From NCBI GenBank assembly GCA_021464415.1, contig JAKCWG010000326.1, forward strand, positions 1 to 64,000: DNA of 64,000 nucleotides, written 5' to 3'. Shown here piece after piece: positions 55,301 through 64,000 of the stretch. Origin of the DNA: Lonicera japonica (lineage: Eukaryota; Streptophyta; Magnoliopsida; Dipsacales; Caprifoliaceae). Numbering within the stretch: the stretch's first letter is position 1; the number at the start of each line of letters is the position of its first letter. The notes below the pieces were generated by a model. The model had not been told where the DNA came from and did not search any database. It saw nothing but the letters and a program-made list of their open reading frames with translations. A program made the translations under genes and the position numbers.

Positions 55301-58300
55301 TGGAATGGGCACAATGTTGGCTAACCATGAAGGGTACTCGATCACCCGCAAGAACCCTACATTTAGTTATTTCATCACTTCTTCTTTTACTTTCAGGGAC
55401 CATTCTGGCGTAAGCTTTCTTAATTTCTACTTGACGGGTCTAAACTCCGGCTTCGTGTGTATCTCGTGTATGACTATCTGGCTGTTCAAACCTGGCATAT
55501 TAGCATAGGACCAGGCAAAAATATCCACATACTTATTCAGAGTTTGTGAATTCCTCTCTTTCTGTCTCACTTAGACTTGCCCTAATATGGACCTCTTTCT
55601 TTTCCTCTTCTGTCCTTAGGTTAATCACAAGAGTATATCCTTCCTCGTTTGTTATGCGCTGTTCCTTCCATTCAGGGTGTTCATTTAATCTTTATATTTA
55701 CATATAAGCAATTACAGAGTTAGAACTAATAGGATACCGTAAAATAGAATCTTCTTCATTAATAATAGTGCTTACAGGTACAAGTTTGAAAAGTAAATCT
55801 AGGAGAGACTCCTCTTTAGCCCTACCATTGCTCTTATCTCTTACCCTTACAATTTCACTATTTTCCCCCTTTTCCTGATAATCTGGATCGGCGTGTATTA
55901 AGTGTACAGGGTCGTCTCTTGACTCATTATCCTCTAGAGCCATGACGTCGAAAAGATCTCCGATCATTTCTTCCTCTTCACCTTCCTCGCCTTCATTTTC
56001 TTCTCTCCGCCCGATTGTTAACTTGGTAGAGAAGCTGTGTATAACATTTTCCTTGAGATAAAGGTCCTCTTCATAGAAGATTTCCCATCCTGAAAGTTTA
56101 TCTTCGTCCCTGTTTCTCCAAGGCTCCTGAAAGCTGCAAAAGGGGAAGTCCTCTCATTCTTTGACAAAAAATCCATTAAGAGAGCTAAAACTCGGATACT
56201 GATGCCCTTGACCCCTTTTCTCTTGGTTGTCTTTTTTGGTGTGTTGGTACCCCAACCCTTCTCTTTCGCGCCTCGTTACTGGTTCTAAGGCCTGAAGTAA
56301 TCCTGGCTGCCCCATTCCCAGACTGGTTCCAGGTAAGTATTTCATCATTCTCAGCATTTTTGTGATCTTGGTGCTGAGACCGGGGATATTATTAGGGAGA
56401 AGGTACTTGATTCTTTGGGTGGTGAGAGCTTGCACTTGAGGCTCGTAAGAAAAGCCTCCCAGCTGTATGCTTTGACTCCCGATGCCCAAGACATGTAATT
56501 CTAGATCCACCAAGGTCCTCTCAGGATCTCCTTGGATGGTGATTATTTTCCCTTCAAATGGTATATTGATCTTCTGGTCTAAGGAGGAGGGGAGTGCAAC
56601 TATGTCGTGTAGCCATGCTCTTCCCAACATGAGGTTAAAACTGGAGGGGATATCTATGATTTAAAAGTCGGCTAGGAAGTTTTCGGGACCGACCATGAGA
56701 TCGAGCTTTAGAGAGCCCAGAACGGCCCTCCTAGTGTCGTCATAGACCCTGACGGTTACAGCTGATGGAGAAAGCTTTGAATCTAAGATACCCAGACATC
56801 TGGCGGTCTTTAAAGGGCATACATTTATGGTTGACCCATTGTTAATGAGGACTTGTGGCAGAATTTTTCCTTGGGTCCGGACAGTAATATGAAGAGCCAG
56901 ACTGTGTTTCTTTCCCAGTGGAGATAAGTCTTCATCTAAAAATGACAGACTTCTTTGGACTGTAAGTGACCCAATCATGTTTGGCAGTTGTTCTGGCATA
57001 GAATCTGGTGATATGACGGCCTCATCTAGGAGTTTGATAAAGGCGGTCCTGTGAGGTTTGGAGGCAACCAGAAGACCCCAAATGGTGATGTGTGCCTGGG
57101 TTTCCTTCAACTGTTCCAGTACTCGATCCTCTCCTATTTCCTTAGAAGGAGGTATTTTCTCGGCATTCATTGGTGGTGGCTGATATACGCTTCCTGAACG
57201 GGCAATTTTCTGTATCCAAAGGGATGATGGGTCTGATCCATCTGAGGCTTCCGATGATTATGGTTCCGCCGACCAACTGAAAGTTTTGGGGGAGGTCTCT
57301 GTCACATAGATTGTCTCCTTGGGAAGGCCTCGGGGCTTCCATGGTTGTTTCTTCTTATTCTGGGTCCATCATATCCCAGATTTTTCGGGATTGATTTTGA
57401 TTGTAAGTGGTTGTGAGATCTCCCGATTGGTCTCTCCTAAACCCTGTCCGGGTAGGAAGTTCATCTTAGCCATCCATTGGTCAATTATAGGATTGAGTCC
57501 TGGTGCAACTTGAATCCTTTCTGGCGGCACAACGGGTGACTTGTATGCTGGGTCATCTCGAATGAGTCCCACGGGATCAAAGCCTTCTTCATTAGTGGTC
57601 AAGGCGTTAATTCCCGTAGGTGGAACATGGTTGGAAAGGGGATTGTTAGTAACATTGGGCCCGTCGGGTGCGGGGATGGTACTAACTTCGATTAAATCTT
57701 GTATACGATAGCGGAGAGCCAAACAGCGTTCCGTGTCATGGCCCGCGGCCTGATGGTATGCATAATTCTCATTCATTCTCTAGGTGCTGGGAATAGGGTT
57801 TGGTGGGAGGCATGGGTTGAGTGGAGTGATTAGTCCGGCCTTTCGGAGTAGTTCCAGGCTTTTGACCAGGATAGTAGGAAGGGTGCAAAAATTCCTCTTT
57901 TTCTTAACCTCGGTACTCGAAGAGTTTTCTTGTGCGGGCCAACTCATCGGAGGTGCTTGTTGTGGCTGTTGAAATGGGTTTTGTTGATATTGGTATGAGC
58001 TTAGTTGGTTCACGGTTGAAGTGGCCATCTTTTTCCCGGTGTACGAGGCTTTCTTGGTGTCGATCTCTGCTTTGTTGGCCAACTCTTCTTCTACTTGTGA
58101 CCCCATGCTTAACAGGGCTCTAAAGTGTGGGAATACATGCTTTCCCATGCAACTCAATACAGCTGAAGTGAAATTCTTCTGTATAATCTCCAACTGCTCT
58201 TCTTCATCGGGCCGTTTGGACATTTGGGAGGCCATCTCTCTCCAGCGTGTGACGAAATCGATGAAACTTTCCTTCTCGCATTGCTTGGCCATTTCTAGGT

Positions 58301-59257
58301 GTTTGCGGGTAATTTCCAAATCTTCGTTGGACCCGTATTTATTCATGAACTCCTTGACAATATCTCCCAAAGTCTTTGTGTGGTGTTTCTCTAGATCAAA
58401 AAACCATCTAAGGGCGGCTCCCGTGAGCATCATGTGAAAGGCCTGAGCTAATTTCGGCTCTCCACAACCGGACACTTGCATGGATCTGATGTAGGATTGA
58501 AGATGGGTTTTATGGGGGTGGTTCCTGTGAATTTGGTGATGGAAGGGAGCTTGAATCACTGGGGCAATCTTGCTTCTGGGTAGAGGGAGAAAGCATTCAT
58601 ATCTGTAATCTCATTTGCTCCTTTTATTAGAGAAATCTCCCATTTGCAGAACCTTCATCTGCTCTTTCAGCTTCTTCATTTCTTCTCTCCCTCTTGACAC
58701 CTCGTCAGACTATTCTCGAGCTATAACCGATTCTGCATACACTGCCCGAAGTCAGTTGATGTTTGGGTACTCATTAGGAGGGGCTACTGGGGCCGGGTGT
58801 GGAATAGGCCTTGCGGGAACTTGTGGCCATGGTTGGTACTGAGGCTCAAAACCTTGTTGGGGTTGGGGCCAGACGATGGGTGGCTCTTGTTGTTGATAAG
58901 TGGGGCCTAAATCCGGGGCCTACTGATTCTGATTGTTGGGATTAATCTGAACAGGACTGGCTATGATGGGGCCCGTTTGGGGTGGATTGGTTCCTCGGAC
59001 TGGGGAAAGTACTTGTGATGACTGCCCTTGATTCTGATCTCGATTTGGTGGTAGCCGTTCAAACCCCGGTGGTGCAGTTCATTCGGCTAACAACTCTTTT
59101 ACTCAGATTCGGGTACTCTATTGCTCGGTTGTGAGGCTTGCTAGATTCTTGCTGACGGTCATAAGTAGACGATGCATCTCAGATAAGGTTGGCTGTACTG
59201 CTGATGCCTCGGCTAGGCTCTGATCCATTTCTTGATTCTCGCGCGTCCGTCGGTCAT
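52366..59257 (-). pseudogene. gag-pol: gag-pol of element B, degenerate
   Basis: A full-length homologue of element A gag-pol, broken by many stops and indels. Recognisable parts are gag (about 57370-59257), protease (56661-57170, motif LINNGST instead of LIDNGST), G-patch (about 56350), RT (54718-55351), archaeal RNase H (53863-54504) and integrase (52366-53727). RT motif A keeps Asp (FVDGFAGYNQ) but the YVDD box reads YVND. The gag start region has a two-base gain that shifts frame. Three key catalytic Asp positions or frames are therefore lost, and the element is dead. It shows protease reading into RT without the stop found in element A. Confidence 0.88.
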
Positions 59258-60014
59258 CACGAATGTGCTTGGTCTCACTAATCTCCCGGTATGATCTCGA
59301 CCGGCCCAACCTTCCAGACTGTCGTTGTTTACGGTTGTAGACAAAACCATGTGGCGAATATGAAGAAAGATTATGATGCGACTCGATTTTTGTCAAAAGA
59401 ACCCCTAAAAATTGCTGAGAAATGACTCGGGTTTTAAAAAGGTGTTGTAAAGTAAGCCGTAAGGTGGTATATCCCCTACGGCTGTTTAACAAGTGTTTTA
59501 GCTGACTCAACCTTACATGCAGCGTAGGTGTACGAACGGTTAAGGCTTCAGGCTTCAGGCTCCCTCCTTTTTGGCAAGACCTTGCGATATACTCCAAGGG
59601 CGGGTACGTGCAAAAATCTTTTGATATACTTTCCGGGTACATGAGTGTTCTCGTCACTCGATATACCTCAGGGGCGTACTTGGCCAAGGAGAGTGGAAGT
59701 AAATACTTTCGGTTTATGTTGGCCCAAGCAAGCCAACTCCCTACTCACTTATAATACTTCCGGGGGTTTGGGATAAATTCACACTCGTAAAACCAATGCA
59801 TGATTTGTGAAAGTGTGTGCAAAGTTTGAAAGGTTGGGTTTACAAAATATCATTATCTTTATTACGTATTTTTGAAAACTTCTATTTTTTAGAAAAAAGT
59901 TTCTTCTCAATCAATTAACATAAGTAGGGAAAGCAGTAAAAGACAATATTCAACAAATAAACAAAAGTCCACATATAAGAGTCTAGTTTTCTATCATCCC
60001 CAGCAGAGTCGCCA
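59258..60014 (-). other. 5' leader and primer-binding site of element B
   Basis: Homologous to 37375-38122. The PBS TGGCGACTCTGCTGGGGA (minus) is at 59997-60014, next to LTR 3. Confidence 0.7.
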
Positions 60015-60015
60015 C

Positions 60016-61557
60016 TGTGAGAATCCGTAAATGCGGCCCTCGGATCTCATTCCCGTCCTTGGGCGTCTGAAATGTCGGAAAAGGATTCCGTCGTTCCATT
60101 TGCTTCTATCGGTTTGATAGTTCATATCGGGTGTCCCTCTATCCTATTTCTAGATGCAAGGGGGTTCGTTCAGAGTCGCCAGTACGTTTTACGAGAAAAC
60201 GGACAAAACAGTTGTGTAAGAGAAAATGCTATAGATAAGCTTTTCTTTACACGTTTGTCTACGAAACCAGGATTCTATAGGTTTCGAAAATTATATTACG
60301 GATTGGGAAAGTGTTAAGCACCCTTTCCGCCCTTTCGGTCTCTAGTGGTCTTATATGTTTATTTTATGTTGAAAAACTTGGATGCTTTTACTGACAGTCT
60401 ACTACTTTCCAAATAAAAACCCTAATTTTCGGAAAAAATGGGAAAAGGTATGAAAAACCTTTGTGTTTCGAGACCCAATATTTTGTTTTGAAAAGATGTA
60501 AATACAAGTGACAAAAGTTGTTTTATTTCATAGAGAGTTTCCCGTTTTATTTCTCAGATAATGACGGTTTTTTCTCGGGTTTTGACTTCTTTTGGAAAAG
60601 TTTGAATCTTGTATCGGGACTAATTTAATATGAAATTAGAACTCTTGAGGGGAGTTCTACTAAATATATCACAGTCTATGGAAGAGATATGATATACCGG
60701 GTTTTTAATTCCTAAGTAAGTTTTACCGGTTCGAGTTTTGAAAATAGAATTTTGTCCGAACGATAATACACTTACTCTTCTGGTTTTGCAAATGGTTTTA
60801 TTAGGGCCCTTTGTTTTGAAAATAATAGACTATTTATAACTTGGCAATAAGTTTATTCAAATAAAATGTGGACAGAACAACGGAAGTAAAACAAGTACAC
60901 AGATATCTAATTTTAAATACTAGAAGGAACTTTCTTTACCTTCCCAACGAGAATAATAATAAGAAAGAAAATATAATGCGGCAGAGAGATCTCCGGCGAT
61001 AATAATCTTTTCCTTCTTTAGATATTTTCGAGAATTCGATTCCAGAAGCGGGCCGGGATACGCCGAGTGTCGAGAATAGATTCGATAATTCTTCAGAAAT
61101 AAGATGATAATGAAAAATGCTTGACGAAAGACTAGAAAATCAAATATAAGCCAATAATTTTTCAATCCTAAGTTGCTGTCCTTGAACCCTTGGGGGGTGT
61201 TGGCCTATTTATAGTGGTGGAGAGTGATTGTCGCGCGACACTTCCCCAAAAAGGACATGTGTCGCGCGACAATGTGTACCATGTCGCGCGACAAACGGCT
61301 GAAGTTATGTTTCTGACAGACTGATGTGTCAGAGAGTGGATGGTCTGGTGTCAGGGGGGATTGTCGCGCGACACAATGAAGTATGTCTCGCGACATACTC
61401 TTTTGTCGTGCGACATTTCACTTTAAAAATAGGTTTGTTTGGCCAACAAATCCTTTCGGGGCAGTTTCGGGTGCTCGAGTGGGTCCCGGACTCCAAAAAC
61501 AGTATTTCTCGAAGGTCGTTAGGGTTCTTGCGGGGATTACAGATCGGGGTGTCTACA
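60016..61557 (-). repeat. LTR 3 (5' LTR of element B)
   Basis: 1542 bp with the same termini, but clearly more diverged from LTR 1 and LTR 2 than they are from each other. The outer flank is ACAAC, which does not match ACCAT left of LTR 1. Confidence 0.9.
61206..61415 (-). promoter_or_regulatory. LTR 3 core promoter: TATA box and palindrome cluster
   Basis: TATAAATA (minus) at 61206-61213. Exact palindromes TGTCGCGCGACA start at 61229, 61260, 61282 and 61362; variants start at 61384 (TGTCTCGCGACA) and 61404 (TGTCGTGCGACA). Copy number and spacing differ from LTR 1 and 2, but the core sequence is kept. Confidence 0.78.
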
Positions 61558-62034
61558 ACAACTTTTTTAATTGTGTCTATCGGATTGGGTTGTATAGGAG
61601 GGTCGTGTCTGTGTTAACTAAAAACAATGCAAACTCATGTCGGATCATTTCAACAAAAACACAACTCAAAACGTGAATCGCCACCCCTAATCTTTTACAA
61701 GAAATGCATTCGGCAGGAAAAACATAAAAAAGGACGAGAGTGTACGAAGCTGCCTTTGTTTGCCCCTTTATTTGTAGATGTAACTTAAAAAATGGGTTGT
61801 GTAGGCTGCCCAACATATCCACTAGGCTCGCCCTATTGTCAGTTCCTAATTAATATGGGTGCCTCCGCTCGATTTTAAAGAAAAAAAAAGAAAAAACTTG
61901 ATAGCATTAATTCAAAGTTATACAGCATACAACTTGATTGGTATAGATTATTATTATTTATATTCTAAATATATTTAGTAACAACAATCTGTTGGTTGGT
62001 TTACTCTATTCTTCAACAATTATTTTAACTTCTT

Positions 62035-62068
<34 letters not shown>

Positions 62069-62514
62069 CAACAACAAAATTAAGATGTATTTTTAACTTC
62101 GTGCATATATGTTCTTTCATAATCTGCTATTAATTATGGTGTTTAATCATGAAGAAATGGCGTTCAATGTCACTGTTTTCGACTCTGACAAATTATCAAA
62201 ACTTCACCGCTTACTATATATAATTGATTTTGCAAGGGTATAAATGAATTAATTTTGATAATGTATTCTCCTTCAAAAAAATAAAATAAAATCTAATCCC
62301 GAGCTATTACTTTATGGCATACTTGACAAAATTTCTAAAGAAGTCAATTATCCTTACTGCTTTTATTCTACCCCTATGATATTTAGTACAGATCGAGGTT
62401 AATATATTAAAGGCGACAATTGTCTCTAACTAGTTCCATTCACCTTTTATTTACGATAGAAGTTGTAGGGTGCGTATGTCATGAAACACCCATAGTTCAA
62501 CACAATTCCTTCTG
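61558..62514. other. non-coding host DNA
   Basis: No gene seen. Contains a (TAA)n/(CAA)n microsatellite at about 62035-62077. Confidence 0.5.
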
Positions 62515-63188
62515 GCCTAGAAACAACGCTCACATTCCGTCGTATCATTAACGTACTCCAAGCACTGAGCAGCACTGTAAATTGCCTCACCGGTGTTCTG
62601 ATAGAGATTCATCCCGAAATAAAACCCTCCATTCTTTGGTGCTTCGATGCTCATCTTTCTCAAAAATTCTCCGGCCATATCTTGGAAACCCGAAGAGTTA
62701 GTCTGATTTCCCCCATAGTAGCTGCCAAGGCTTTCATCCTCGACGGATGAGGTCTCCCCTAAAAAGTTGTGATCATCATACCAGAGCAAACAATGGCCGC
62801 AGAAAGCCGGGCCCCCTCTCCCGCCCTTGCTTTTTTGCAAACACTAGCCATTGATATCATCGTACACTAACGACATATAGATGATGCTGTCCAAAAAGTC
62901 CAAACCCTTCAAACATTCGCCATATGCATACACTATGGTCGAATTAGAATGTTTTTTGTCAGCATCTTCGACATCAAATCCAAAGCCTTGGTGTTGAGCG
63001 CATACACTAGCAACGGAGAGAGCCGAGTTATAATTCTTGGTGAAAGAATCGAGATCAGTTGCCGTAGTGACGTTGGTGCATGATAGGATTGGTTTCATAT
63101 TGGTATCTCCTTCGGTGAAAGAAAATTTGGTAGTAGATAGAAGAATGAAGAAGAAGAAAAAGTAGATAAATGGTACGTGGAGAGCCAT
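62515..63188 (-). pseudogene. DUF26 (Gnk2-type) cysteine-rich secretory protein, disabled
   Basis: The frame starts at ATG 63188 with a signal peptide (FIYFFFFFILLSTTKFSFT). A DUF26-like domain follows (ILSCTN...NYNSALSVASVCAQHQGFGF...YGECLKG), then, after an in-frame TAG at 62844-62846, GGRGGPAFCGHCLLWYDDHNFLGE, which fits the C-terminal part of the domain. A second domain starts (AGEFLRKMSIEAPKNGGFYFG...QCLEYVNDTTECERCF) and ends at TAG 62517, with further codons in frame beyond. Such proteins are secreted or plasmodesmal and include antifungal and receptor-like members. Two stops in an otherwise continuous frame indicate a pseudogene, unless the first stop is a sequence error. Confidence 0.7.
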
Positions 63189-63275
63189 GTTAATAAGCGA
63201 CCTTGCAAGGTGGAGTTAAGATAATATATCAGAGATATCTGCTGTTGTACTGAAAAAGTTCTCTTGGTTGAGGGG

Positions 63276-63290
63276 CTATATATATACATT
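63276..63290 (-). promoter_or_regulatory. putative TATA box of DUF26 gene
   Basis: TATATATA on the minus strand, about 90 bp upstream of ATG 63188. Confidence 0.45.
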
Positions 63291-63299
63291 AATTTGCAA

Positions 63300-64000
63300 A
63301 CATTTTTGAATTTTTTTGTTTCCCAAAATAAATTTTTGAACTTTTTTTTGTATCCCAAACTAAATTTTCGAATGATAATTACTTCTTATTCTATTCCTCT
63401 CTCCTCACAGTATATCCCCTTTTTTTTTTATGTCCCACCTTTAGATTTCTCTCTTCACATATATATTTTTGTTTATTCTCCCTCCTCTATTTAATTTTTA
63501 GTGAATACAACATTTAGCACTCTAAATAAGTATTGTCACACTCTAATATGATTTTTAATGAGATAATGAGTTATAAGGTCTCGCTCTGTAATGTTTTATA
63601 ACACTAAAGACGAACTCATGTTTAATAAAGAGAAGTAGTATTAATTTCATAATTTGGTTTTGCAATAAGGACACTTTTTATAACATTAATTTATTTTAAG
63701 GAAAATGATAAATGTTGATGGACAAAAATATCCCTAATATAAACATCTCTTAGCCTCTCTCCTCCCCCACCTAAACTTCCAATACCTCATATCTCTCTGT
63801 CTCTAGATTCCATTCAACTATCAAATATTCCCCTATGTCTCATCAACGATCTCACCTCTTCCACCACCCCCACCACCATCTAACTCTCCGATTGTATCGC
63901 CGAGAGGAGCGCCGTTCTCATCTTCTTCTCTTTTTTTTTGTTGCAAGTGAAATCGTAAAACAGAGATAACTTTTGATCAAACTGTTCGATTGGGATGATT
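63300..64000. other. non-coding, no gene seen
   Basis: Pyrimidine-rich and AT-rich DNA. The last 300 bp (CTCTCTCC, CACCACC runs) could be the 5' leader of a gene beyond the window, but no coding start is visible. Confidence 0.4.

Larger units (their letters stand above)
39686..61557 (-). mobile_element. element B: older Tat element, 3' end lost, with nested insertions
   Basis: Homologous to element A from PMD exon 1 to the 5' LTR at 60016-61557. It has no 3' LTR of its own: its left end is the insertion point of element A. It contains three further insertions (41136-44097, 44906-46942, 48943-51190), all in the antisense-gene half. Its gag-pol has many stops and frameshifts, more than element A, in keeping with greater age. 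Confidence 0.88.

Noticed and set aside
21349..61562. Matching target duplication around the whole nest
   Set aside because: The flanking pentamers are ACCAT and ACAAC; they do not match well enough to be a duplication.

Overview
This is plant nuclear DNA, most likely from a eudicot. It carries a subfamily XII type LRR receptor kinase gene, a DUF26 (cysteine-rich secretory) gene, Stowaway-like MITEs, and a large nest of LTR retrotransposons. The species cannot be named from the sequence. No bacterial, organellar or CRISPR features were seen.

Left arm (1-21353): host sequence. It holds a solo LTR of a Tat-like Ty3/gypsy family (624-1895, TSD GTAAC) and a solo LTR with copia-type ends (3359-4182, TSD AGTTC). 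Blocks upstream of a receptor kinase are present in three tandem copies, and one copy still has a truncated first exon (4947-5135). A five-exon LRR receptor kinase of the non-RD class follows (8733-16607). It is disabled by one nonsense codon and one frameshift, and its introns hold MITEs and a fold-back repeat. The rest is AT-rich non-coding DNA.

Middle (21354-61557): two large Tat-lineage Ty3/gypsy elements lie in tandem on the minus strand, ordered LTR - internal A - LTR - internal B - LTR. Each has gag, protease, RT, RNase H, a second archaeal-type RNase H and integrase on the minus strand. Each also has two genes on the plus strand, antisense to gag-pol: a five-exon plant mobile domain (PMD) gene and a DUF7745-like gene. 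Element B is interrupted by element A (within codon 5 or so of its PMD exon 1), by two small non-autonomous LTR elements (41136-44097 and 48943-51190) that encode related proteins of unknown function, and by a solo LTR (44906-46942).

The most interesting signal is regulatory. A 12-bp palindrome, TGTCGCGCGACA, occurs about 31 times (19 exact, 12 degenerate). It was noticed only just upstream of TATA boxes: in the U3 of all three LTRs (driving gag-pol) and in the promoters of the antisense genes. The related solo LTR at 624-1895 has a different palindrome (CCAACCGTACGGTTGG) in the same place. I infer a family-specific recognition system that links the sense and antisense genes of the element, possibly similar in logic to the VANC anti-silencing proteins of Arabidopsis VANDAL transposons.

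Right arm (61558-64000): host DNA with a DUF26 gene on the minus strand broken by in-frame stops (62515-63188). Every large coding region in the window carries at least one visible lesion; the exceptions are the gag and protease frames of element A and the open frames of the two small non-autonomous elements.
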